Below, piece after piece: positions 1 to 5,872 of a DNA stretch of 7,652 nt (positions are counted from its first letter, which is position 1; each line of letters opens with the position of its first letter). A program made the translations under genes and the position numbers. Source of the DNA: an uncultured Chthoniobacterales bacterium (GTDB taxonomy: Bacteria > Verrucomicrobiota > Verrucomicrobiia > Chthoniobacterales > CAKUMP01). The notes under the pieces are model-generated. The model was not told where the DNA came from. It was given only the letters and a program-made list of their open reading frames with translations, and did not search any database. Location: NCBI GenBank assembly GCA_934667795.1, contig CAKUMP010000106.1, forward strand, positions 1 through 7,652. Direction: 5' to 3'.

Positions 1-797
1 CAATTGACCAGGGGTTCCCGCCGGCATGGGGCGGGGAAAATGTCATGAAAACCTGGCTGGACTGGATCGCTCGGGGAATCGTTTCTCCGGAATTTCATAC
101 GCGCTTGCATCACACCCATCCCACCCGGTGGTTGAGTCTGCTTCGTGAAAATTCTCCTGAAGGAGAAGAAGCCAGAAAGCGATTTGATCAGGAAATTTAC
201 TGGCGAGGCAAGCATGATCCTGAATACGCGGACATGTCGCCTTTCATGATGAACGAATGGTTTGTGCCTGCGCTGAAAACTTTCCAACGGCTTTTTGGAT
301 CTTTGCCCAATGCAGCCATTACGTCTGATGCCACACCGCTGACAGAAGTCATCTGGGCAGCCAATGGGATCCAGAGTTTTTGTTTAAGAAACTTCAGCAT
401 TCCCGGTGGAGAACCCATTGTGTATCATACCAAGCCCTGGAACAACCAGGATCCTTCTACTCCCATGGGGGCATGGAATCCACAAACAGATATCGTTTAT
501 CTCAACCGTAATATCTTTTTCGAACCCGCTTTTGATGCTTCTTACTCCTTCGAGAAAACAATGGAACATATTCATGCGGTCTGGGAAAGAAACGAACCTG
601 CGGTTGTCAGTTCACATCGACTAAATTACGCTTCCTGGGATCCAGAACTCACAAACCGTGGTTTCACAGAACTCGAACGACTCCTCAAGGAGGTAAGTCA
701 GACAAAAAATGTCCGTTTCTTTTCCACCCGCGAAATTGCCGATGTCTATCGGCAAGGCTTCGCCACTCGACAGGGGCAACAACGTCTTTTTTCTTAA
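1..797 (+). CDS. Polysaccharide-deacetylase-like protein, 5' end missing
   Basis: The frame is open from the window edge (first full codon at base 3), so the ATG at 45 is probably internal and the gene begins upstream. About 264 residues are visible. Counting from that Met, they contain EFHTR (16-20), RNIFFEPAF (155-163), SSHRLNY (189-195) and a C-terminal FFSTREIADVY (225-235). From memory this pattern matches the C-terminal half of polysaccharide-deacetylase-like proteins common in Bacteroidetes and PVC bacteria, which have an 'RN.FFEPS' segment, a 'SSHR.NY' segment and a final 'ministry of sequence' such as MTSDELGDL. His191 is a plausible active-site or metal residue. The N-terminal catalytic motifs lie outside the window, so activity cannot be judged. 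The gene ends 9 nt before the acetyltransferase gene, suggesting one transcript and possibly a glycan or cell-surface polysaccharide function. The family call is fairly secure; the substrate is unknown. Confidence 0.65.
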   Translation, partial: IDQGFPPAWGGENVMKTWLDWIARGIVSPEFHTRLHHTHPTRWLSLLRENSPEGEEARKRFDQEIYWRGKHDPEYADMSPFMMNEWFVPALKTFQRLFGSLPNAAITSDATPLTEVIWAANGIQSFCLRNFSIPGGEPIVYHTKPWNNQDPSTPMGAWNPQTDIVYLNRNIFFEPAFDASYSFEKTMEHIHAVWERNEPAVVSSHRLNYASWDPELTNRGFTELERLLKEVSQTKNVRFFSTREIADVYRQGFATRQGQQRLFS

Positions 798-806
798 TCC
801 CGTTTC

Positions 807-1847
807 ATGCAAAATCTTTTATCACAGGAAATCCGTCCTCTGAAAGAGGAGGAATATTCGTCTCTTCTGCTTTGGTTAAATGCTCTTTTTGGGCGTGCTG
901 ACACGCCGTTTTTCCAGGAACATTATGCACATGTTCTAAGCGATCAGAAAAAGGTATCTCAAACTTCTCTGATTTTGAAACAGGACAATCAATACCTTGC
1001 ACACATCGGGGTTTATCCCATGGTGTTAAAAACGTCTATTGGAAACTTGCCTGTTTCCGGTATTGGACAAGTTGCGGTAGATCCTCAGTCACGGGGGCGG
1101 GGGCTCGCACAGAAGCTCATGCAAGAAGCTCATGCTCTGGCACTCCGACAAGGAAGCGTCGCTTGTTTTTTAGGAGGAAATCGATCGCTCTATGGAAAGT
1201 CCGGTTATGAGATTTGCGGGATGCACTATCAATGGCTCTGGGACCGCTACCGGCATCCGCAAACAATTAACGTTCGCAAAATCACGTCCGCTGACTTTGA
1301 GCACTATTTCGAACAATGGCATCAACGTCCTTATGGAGTCCTTTGGCCCGAGGACACCTTTCGTCAAATTCTTTGTCGCCCCGACTGGGAACATTGGATC
1401 ACCGAATCTGAATCCCCTGCCATCGCTTCAGTCAAAGTCATGCCGACCCAGACAAGCGTCGATGTCTATGCCGGTCCTACTTCCTCATTTATCCCGCTGA
1501 TCAACACGCTCTGTAAACATTATGAGCGCTCCTGTTATGTTCGTCACGAAAGCGGAAACTCATTTTTCCATTCCATGATGATTTCCACTGGAATGGATAT
1601 CACACGCAAAATGCAAGGCATGATGAAAATCCTGAATGCCCAGGCGATTCTCACGCTGGCTCAAAAATCAGGACATGATTTATCCGGTATGAGCGAATTG
1701 TTCACCATTCGTAATACCGAGTTTTCACCCGACAAAGAAGCCGTTTCTTTACAGAGAATTGCAACCCGCAAACTTTTTGGTGATCCATTCGATCAATTCC
1801 AGAGCAATTCCATTTCCTGGAATATCGAACAGATTTCGTATATTTAA
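807..1847 (+). CDS. GNAT acetyltransferase, Eis-like (COG4552-type)
   Basis: This 346-residue protein has an N-terminal GNAT fold at about residues 6-155. The acetyl-CoA pyrophosphate-binding motif A is clear in GQVAVDPQSRGRGLAQKLM (87-105), with R96-x-x-G99-x-A101. It is followed by the GGNRSLYGKSGYE segment (123-135), the usual end of the fold. The length and the long C-terminal part (about 155-346, without another clear motif) resemble the Eis / 'predicted acetyltransferase involved in intracellular survival' group rather than a single-domain GNAT of ~150 residues. The expected reaction is acetyl transfer from acetyl-CoA to an amine; the acceptor cannot be predicted. It is presumably cytoplasmic, with no signal peptide. 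The ATG at 807 has no recognisable Shine-Dalgarno and lies 9 nt after the previous stop, so translation may depend on coupling. Tandem hairpins begin 11 nt after its stop codon. Confidence 0.8.
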   Translation: MQNLLSQEIRPLKEEEYSSLLLWLNALFGRADTPFFQEHYAHVLSDQKKVSQTSLILKQDNQYLAHIGVYPMVLKTSIGNLPVSGIGQVAVDPQSRGRGLAQKLMQEAHALALRQGSVACFLGGNRSLYGKSGYEICGMHYQWLWDRYRHPQTINVRKITSADFEHYFEQWHQRPYGVLWPEDTFRQILCRPDWEHWITESESPAIASVKVMPTQTSVDVYAGPTSSFIPLINTLCKHYERSCYVRHESGNSFFHSMMISTGMDITRKMQGMMKILNAQAILTLAQKSGHDLSGMSELFTIRNTEFSPDKEAVSLQRIATRKLFGDPFDQFQSNSISWNIEQISYI

Positions 1848-1857
1848 ATGCCGGGCG

Positions 1858-1914
1858 CGCTGACGTCCCCGTCGGCAGACTCCTCTTGCTGGGTACGCTG
1901 ACGTCCCCGTCGGC
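1858..1914 (+). repeat. Two direct 19-bp repeats, each a GC-rich hairpin
   Basis: The 19-mer cgctgacgtccccgtcggc occurs at 1858-1876 and again at 1896-1914, a 38-bp period. Each copy folds as gctgacg-tccc-cgtcggc: a 7-bp stem with a 4-nt loop and one T·G pair that is favourable only in the plus-strand transcript. The pair lies just after the acetyltransferase stop codon. There is no T-run, so these are not textbook intrinsic terminators. They could stabilise or end the 3' end of the deacetylase-acetyltransferase mRNA, or simply be a dispersed genomic repeat. Confidence 0.7.
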
Positions 1915-1953
1915 GAAATACGAAGAAAAATTTATCTCTTGTTCAAGCCCATG

Positions 1954-2220
1954 AAAATCAGCGTTTATTTACGGATCGATTCTCCTGTTTTTTATCCGCA
2001 GATTAACGCAGAATAGCGCGAAGCGAAATAGCCTGTCTAATATTCTTATCAAACAAAAACAGGCATTTACACAGATTATTCCTGAAATTTTAATGATTTA
2101 TTACTGTCTCCAACCCCAATCCAAGTACACGCAAATTTAAGCCATGAACCAAAAGTTTTTTCTTCTTATTCTTCCTAAAAAAATCTGCGTTAATCTGCGT
2201 TAATCTGCGGATACCTTTCT
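1954..2220. repeat. MITE-like repeat element, copy A (with internal insertion)
   Basis: The element has perfect 19-bp inverted ends: atccgcagattaacgcaga at 1994-2012 and its reverse complement at 2194-2212. The right end extends inward as three units of a ~10-bp repeat (aatctgcgtt) over 2182-2212. The 59 nt at 1954-2012 match copy B (5910-5968) with about 3 differences, and the block from 2073 ('agattattc.tg.aaattttaatgattta') also matches copy B, while the middle is more diverged. Copy A holds about 60 nt at 2013-2072 where copy B has 7. There is no coding capacity and no obvious target-site duplication. Mobility by a transposase supplied elsewhere is an inference. Confidence 0.75.
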
Positions 2221-2523
2221 GTTTTGAACTAAGGGGAGTATGAAAATGAAATCTGTTCTAAATAGTCCTTAAATGTCCGTCAATTCAAGATTCCTTGTTC
2301 AATTTATTTTTATTTTGGACAGCAGTGATTTTTTATCATTCAATTTCCGCATTCTTCCGCGGCCTATAGGAATCTTTCGCACGTCCATTTCGTTGCAATC
2401 CAAAGCGGCGGGAACCGCCACACTCCAAATTGTCTCTTTCTATGAATTATTATTTTGTTTTTGAAGGTTCTTTGGTAAGGTGCTTGGATAAACTTTCCCT
2501 TATTAAGAGACAAAATTTGAACC
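2213..2523. other. Intergenic stretch with no convincing gene
   Basis: Two small items are visible. A strong Shine-Dalgarno-like aaggggag at 2231-2238 precedes an ATG at 2240, but the frame stops after 10 codons (2240-2272); this could be the stub of a lost gene or a leader peptide. At 2407-2419 a short hairpin ggcgg-gaa-ccgcc lies within a GC-richer patch (about 2355-2425), different from its AT-rich surroundings, which may be another dispersed-repeat fragment. An open frame at 2273-2464 has low-complexity hydrophobic composition and no ribosome-binding site, so I do not call it a gene. I see no good promoter with proper spacing before 2524. Confidence 0.4.
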
Positions 2524-2739
2524 ATGACAAGTATCCAGCAACGCGCAGCTCTTCAACGCCAAATCTGGCAGATTGCCAATGACGTCCGAGGTTCCGTCGA
2601 TGGTTGGGATACCCGTGAGGTGATTAATATCTCCAAACTGAATGCGGAGTTGAAAACTACCGTCGCACGAATCGACCAGCTACGGACGGAGATCGATACC
2701 ATCGTGGAGGAAATCGAGGGAAAGGAAGTGAACGCATGA
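2524..2739 (+). pseudogene. hsdM: hsdM remnant: in-frame internal deletion, only both ends left
   Basis: HsdM is the methyltransferase subunit of type I restriction-modification systems, usually about 500 residues. Only 71 are left. Residues 1-29 (MTSIQQRAALQ... to GSVDGWD) look like the start of HsdM, which normally continues FKQYVLGTLFYRF. From about residue 30 (TREVINISKLNAELKTTVARIDQLR..IDTIVEEIEG) the text looks like the extreme C-terminus of HsdM, a coiled-coil-like helix. All methyltransferase motifs (SAM-binding site and NPPF/NPPY) are absent. The join falls near 2607-2611, where a gat codon could belong to both sides, so deletion by microhomology is plausible. The frame, start and stop survive, and the stop overlaps the rhuM start (ATGA, 2736-2739). 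It cannot methylate DNA. It may still be translated and act as a leader that couples rhuM, or make a small peptide. Family recognition is from memory. Confidence 0.75.
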
Positions 2740-3746
2740 GCGATATCATCCTATACACCACCGATGACGGAGCGACCAAAATCGATCTCCGACTGGAAAA
2801 TGGCACGGTCTGGCTCTCCCAACTTCAGATTGCGGAGCTGTTTCAAGCCACCAAGCAGAACATCTCGCTCCATCTCAAGAACATCTTTGAGGAAGGGGAA
2901 CTCACCCCGGAGGCAACTGTCAAGGAATCCTTGACAGTTCAAACCGAAGGAACGCGCCAGGTCCGACGCACCATCACCCTATACAATCTGGATATGATTC
3001 TCGCCCTTGGCTACCGCGTCCGCTCGGTGCGTGGAGTGCAGTTCCGCCGCTGGGCATCTACGGTGCTCAAGGAATATCTGGAAAAAGGCTTCGCTCTCAA
3101 TGACGAGAGACTGAAAAATCTCGGTGGTGGCAATTACTGGAAGGAACTCCTCGACCGTATTCGTGACATCCGCTCCAGCGAAAAAGTCATGTATCGCCAA
3201 GTGCTGGATCTTTATGCCACCGCGAGTGATTACAACCCAAGCAGCGAAGAGAGCCTCACCTTCTTCAAAATCGTCCAAAACAAACTGCACTACGCCGCAC
3301 ACGGACATACCGCCAGCGAAGTAATTTACCTGCGTGTCGATCACAACAAGCCCTTCGCCGGCCTGAGCAATTTCAAAGGTGGCCAGCCCACGCAGGCCGA
3401 GGCCATGATCGCCAAAAACTACCTGAGCGAAACAGAACTGCGGGTGCTAAATAATCTCGTTTCCGCCTATTTTGATTTGGCCGAACTCAATGCCATCGAA
3501 CAACGCGAAATGCGCATGGCAGATTATGTGCGCGAGCTGGATTCCATCCTGAAATCGACAGGCCGCAAACTTCTGGAAAACGCGGGAAAAATCTCCAGCA
3601 CCCAAGCCAAAGAGAAGGCCAAACTGGAGTTGGGAAAATACAAAGCCAAAACACTGGCTCCTGTGGAAAAAGAATATCTGAAGACCATTGCTTCACTCGA
3701 AAAAATGGCCAAAGCGGAGAGCCGTAAAAAGGGTGGCAAGCCATGA
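2736..3746 (+). CDS. rhuM: RhuM family protein, intact, in a decayed type I RM locus
   Basis: This 336-residue protein has the normal length and layout of the RhuM ('virulence protein RhuM') family. The N-terminus reads KIDLRLENGTVWLSQLQIAELF, followed by a helix-turn-helix-like ATKQNISLHLKNIFEEGEL, and then TLYNLDMILALGYRVRS and FRRWASTVLKEYL (about residues 15-117). The second half has FFKIVQNKLHYAAHGHTASEVIYLRVDH and GLSNFKGGQPTQAEAMIAKNYLSETELRVLNNLVSAYFDLAE, and the protein ends in a Lys/Glu-rich coiled-coil-like helix. The biochemical function is unsettled. Members are often encoded within type I restriction-modification operons between hsdM and hsdS, as the hsdM remnant here suggests. 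The start overlaps that remnant by ATGA, with a good Shine-Dalgarno aaggaag at 2722-2728. The gene is visibly more GC-rich than its flanks, consistent with horizontal transfer. It appears undamaged although its former partners are gone. Confidence 0.85.
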   Translation: MSDIILYTTDDGATKIDLRLENGTVWLSQLQIAELFQATKQNISLHLKNIFEEGELTPEATVKESLTVQTEGTRQVRRTITLYNLDMILALGYRVRSVRGVQFRRWASTVLKEYLEKGFALNDERLKNLGGGNYWKELLDRIRDIRSSEKVMYRQVLDLYATASDYNPSSEESLTFFKIVQNKLHYAAHGHTASEVIYLRVDHNKPFAGLSNFKGGQPTQAEAMIAKNYLSETELRVLNNLVSAYFDLAELNAIEQREMRMADYVRELDSILKSTGRKLLENAGKISSTQAKEKAKLELGKYKAKTLAPVEKEYLKTIASLEKMAKAESRKKGGKP

Positions 3747-3796
3747 GCGAGCGAGAACTTTTGAAACCACGAATATCCACGAATTATAATTTTTAA
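3743..3796 (+). pseudogene. 17-codon stub of the next operon gene, possibly hsdS
   Basis: An ATG at 3743 overlaps the rhuM stop as ATGA and has an agggtgg Shine-Dalgarno-like stretch about 7 nt upstream, the layout of a translationally coupled operon gene. The frame starts MSERELLKP and ends at TAA (3794-3796). After about seven to nine codons the DNA becomes the 10-bp periodic repeat ccacgaatatccacgaat, so the original gene was probably cut off there. In type I operons of this kind the next gene is commonly hsdS, but too few residues remain to prove it. Confidence 0.4.
3767..3784. repeat. Short 10-bp-period repeat ccacgaat(at)ccacgaat
   Basis: The octamer ccacgaat occurs at 3767-3774 and 3777-3784. 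Its 10-bp period is the same as in the aatctgcgtt units of the other repeats in the window, but the sequence is different. It sits where the coding stub after rhuM loses its protein-like character, so it may mark a recombination breakpoint. Confidence 0.5.
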
Positions 3797-3908
3797 ACGG
3801 ATTTAGACCAGATAAGAGATAAAGCAAATGTAATCGAGGTATTTGTCGAAAGATTCAAAGGCATAGGCAGATCTCTTTTTAACTCAAAATGAGAGCGAGG
3901 GTTAATGA

Positions 3909-3936
3909 TTGACCTCCTCCCCAAGAGCTTTATCTT
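3909..3936 (+). promoter_or_regulatory. Candidate sigma-70-type promoter for the esterase gene
   Basis: TTGACC at 3909-3914 (five of six to TTGACA) is followed after 16 nt by TATCTT at 3931-3936 (four of six to TATAAT). It lies 42 nt before the ATG at 3979, in an otherwise empty 182-nt gap. This is the best-spaced promoter-like pair I found in the window, but sigma-factor preferences of this organism are unknown. Confidence 0.35.
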
Positions 3937-3978
3937 ACAAAGAGCAACATTGATTCATCTATTTTTCAATTTATTCTT

Positions 3979-5007
3979 ATGAAATTTCAATTCTCTCCAT
4001 CAGAAAACCATAAATCTTTAATTTCCAAAATTGACCCGACACATCGATTTGCCGGGGATCAGGTAAAAAGATGGCAAAATAAATTGCGGAAGAAGCTTCA
4101 TGAATTATTAGGAATGCAACATTTCCCGGAAGAACGTTGCGATTTAAAGCCACGCGAACTCTGGTCGAAAAAGCATCGATTGGGAACGATTCAGAAAATA
4201 GTTTTTCGTTCTGAAGAAGGTGCCGATGTGCCTGCTTTTGTTTGTTTACCTAAAAATGCCAAACCTCCCTATACGTTTATGATTTGTTTGCAGGGGCATA
4301 GCACGGGGATGCATGTTTCGCTCGGGGTGCAACGCGACAATAACAATCGCAAAATGGAAGTACAAGGTGATCGCAATTTTGCTATACGCTGCATGGAAGA
4401 AGGCATTGCCGCACTTTGTATTGAACAACGTTCGTTTGGCGAGCGCCGTGAACTCGTCCAGGAACGGGTCAGTACGCATGGGTGTCATGATGCCACGATG
4501 CGCGCCCTTTTATTGGGACGTACGCTCGCAGGAGAGCGTGTTTTTGATGTGGATCGCGGCATTGATTATCTCGCTACGCGCGGAGATGTGGACATGGATC
4601 GCATTGGAGTGATGGGAAATTCCGGTGGAGGAACTATTACGATTTACTCCGCAGCATTGCTCCCACGTGTTGCTTTCGCCATGCCATCCTGTTCGTTTTG
4701 TACTTATACAGATTCCATTGCAACGATTTATCACTGCGCAGATAACTATATTCCGGGAATTTTACAATATGCGGACATGGGTGATATTCTGGGTCTCTTC
4801 GCTCCAAAACCTGTTGTCGTCGTCAATGGAAAAGAAGATGCCATTTTCCCGATTAAAGCTGCGCGTAAGGAATTTCGTCATCTGCAATCGATCTACGATG
4901 CAGCGAAAGCGAAAGACCAATGCAAACTGGTTGTCGGTCCGGAAGGGCATCGCTTCTACGCAGACGCCGCATGGCCGGTTCTCCAAAAACTCTTGAAGAA
5001 AATTTAA
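3979..5007 (+). CDS. Alpha/beta-hydrolase, acetylxylan-esterase / dienelactone-hydrolase-like
   Basis: The protein has 342 residues, no signal peptide and no membrane segment, so it is probably cytoplasmic. The alpha/beta-hydrolase core runs from about residue 70 to the end. It shows an oxyanion-hole-like LQGHSTG (104-110), an IEQRSFGER segment (148-156), the nucleophile elbow GNSGGG with Ser215, the acid residue Asp287 in VVNGKEDAIFP, and His324 in GPEGHRFY. The full Ser-Asp-His triad is therefore present. The elbow form, the ~70-residue N-terminal extension and the RGIDYLATRGDVDMDRIGVMGNSGGG stretch resemble the Abhydrolase_7 / acetylxylan esterase-like group often found in carbohydrate-degrading bacteria. 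The likely reaction is hydrolysis of a carboxyl ester, perhaps removing acetyl groups from sugars; the substrate is not readable. There is no clear Shine-Dalgarno, and MKFQF is the first Met in frame. A promoter candidate lies at 3909-3936. A repeat terminus starts 2 nt after the stop. Confidence 0.8.
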   Translation: MKFQFSPSENHKSLISKIDPTHRFAGDQVKRWQNKLRKKLHELLGMQHFPEERCDLKPRELWSKKHRLGTIQKIVFRSEEGADVPAFVCLPKNAKPPYTFMICLQGHSTGMHVSLGVQRDNNNRKMEVQGDRNFAIRCMEEGIAALCIEQRSFGERRELVQERVSTHGCHDATMRALLLGRTLAGERVFDVDRGIDYLATRGDVDMDRIGVMGNSGGGTITIYSAALLPRVAFAMPSCSFCTYTDSIATIYHCADNYIPGILQYADMGDILGLFAPKPVVVVNGKEDAIFPIKAARKEFRHLQSIYDAAKAKDQCKLVVGPEGHRFYADAAWPVLQKLLKKI

Positions 5008-5009
5008 AA

Positions 5010-5042
5010 GAATAATCTGCGTCAATCTGCGGATCCTTTCTC
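5010..5042. repeat. Isolated repeat terminus, copy C
   Basis: The sequence aataatctgcgtcaatctgcggatcc starts right after the esterase stop codon. Its first 22 nt (gaataatctgcgtcaatctgcg, from 5010) equal the reverse complement of the left-end region of copy B (around 5961-5982), and it ends ctgcggatccttt like the right end of copy B. No partner end is found within a few hundred bases upstream, since that is esterase coding sequence. It looks like a solo or recombined end of the copy A/B element. Confidence 0.6.
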
Positions 5043-5071
5043 TTATTTTCCGAGTTTATGGATAAGTTAAC

Positions 5072-5118
5072 GCCTATGGCCGTTACCCTGGTCTGACATA
5101 GGTTGCTCCTTCAGGGTG
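5072..5118 (+). repeat. Compact structured repeat, possible H-type pseudoknot
   Basis: Two interleaved inverted repeats lie within 47 nt. cctatg (5073-5078) can pair with catagg (5097-5102), and accctg (5085-5090) can pair with cagggt (5112-5117). The linkers are 6, 6 and 9 nt, a feasible H-type pseudoknot. The first stem can add a G·U pair (5072/5103). The style resembles REP-like dispersed repeats of PVC genomes, which is a recollection and not a search result. It ends exactly where the truncated regulator frame picks up its GTG, so it probably replaced the 5' end of that gene or inserted into it. Confidence 0.45.
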
Positions 5119-5856
5119 TCAGGGCGCTTTTACCAGACTGACGCGTTCTACATAAATAGCATCGGTGTCGCCTTACAACTTCGGAAACGAGGATCTATCT
5201 GGGAAAAGCTTGAGGAAACGATTGCAAGAAAAGAGCTGCAAGGGATTATTGCAATCACCCCCGATGCTATTGCCGTGCCCTGGCTGGAGCATCTGAATGT
5301 TCCGGTATCGTATTTTACCTCCTTGAATCGGGATACGGATGTATCAACAGATTCCAGACAATTTATGCGTTTGAGTATTGAGCATCTTTATCAGCATGGG
5401 TGCAAAAACATGGCCTTGCTTCTCGGATATAGAACCGTGCATATAAAAGAAGCATTTCTGGAAGTTTGTAATGATCTGGGGTTAAAAGTTCCGCGCAGTC
5501 ATTTGATATATCCCTCGGATTTTCTGGATTTAAATTTATTGAAACATTGGGGGTACGAGCAATTTACGAAACTGATCAAAAGCGCGAATCGTCCGGATGG
5601 GTTTGTGATTTATGATGACGTCATTGCACGTGGGGCTATTATGGGAGCGCTTGCGACACAAGTGGATATTCCAAACGAAGTAAAGCTTGTCATTCAAAGT
5701 TGTGCCGAGATTCCATTTTTATGTCCACTCCCCGCTTCGTTTGTGGAGTGCAGTTGTGCGGAAGTTGCGGCTGCAATCTTCCAGCAATTGCAACGTCTGT
5801 TCCGAGGTGAGCCGACAAAAAAAATCTTTTTACCGTATCGCCATGCCTTGCGGTGA
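5116..5856 (+). pseudogene. LacI-type regulator lacking its DNA-binding domain
   Basis: From the GTG at 5116 the frame gives 246 residues of a periplasmic-binding-protein-like sugar-sensing domain of the LacI/GntR-LacI type. Recognisable parts are ELQGIIAITPDAIAVPWLEHLNVPVSYF (about 40-67), VSTDSRQFMRLSIEHLYQHGCKNMALLLG (about 75-103, the hallmark 'D...G...A..HL...G'), and RPDGFVIYDDVIARGAIMGAL followed by VDIPNEVKLV (about 158-192). There is no helix-turn-helix. The frame is open upstream only to a TAA at 5068, and that part is repeat DNA with unprotein-like translation. The start lies inside the repeat and has no Shine-Dalgarno. It therefore cannot bind DNA as a normal repressor and is most likely a 5'-truncated pseudogene. 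The rest has no frameshift or stop, so the loss may be recent. A stand-alone sugar-binding protein is less likely, since it has no signal peptide. Confidence 0.7.
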
Positions 5857-5872
5857 AGGGACATGAGAGCGG

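Noticed and set aside
2182..2212. Tandem aatctgcgtt units as a CRISPR array or iteron origin
   Set aside because: There are only three contiguous units, no spacers, no cas or rep gene nearby, and the units form the ends of a dispersed element.
2273..2464. 63-codon open frame on the plus strand
   Set aside because: It has no ribosome-binding site, a low-complexity hydrophobic translation, and overlaps a GC-rich hairpin patch that looks like repeat DNA.
2472..2506. Promoter-like boxes (ttggta, ttggat, tattaa) before the hsdM remnant
   Set aside because: The spacings are about 11 or 23 nt, outside the workable range.
2979..3344. 121-codon frame antisense to rhuM
   Set aside because: It is fully inside a well-supported gene on the other strand and has no ribosome-binding site or recognisable motif.
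3814..3877. aagagat/atctctt inverted repeat before the esterase
   Set aside because: The arms are 7 bp and 50 nt apart in AT-rich DNA, easily due to chance.
3797..3892. 31-codon stop-free stretch in the frame of the stub after rhuM, with protein-like composition (KANVIEVFVERFKGIG)
   Set aside because: It has no start codon and no family I recognise, and it is too short to call a gene fragment from the sequence alone.
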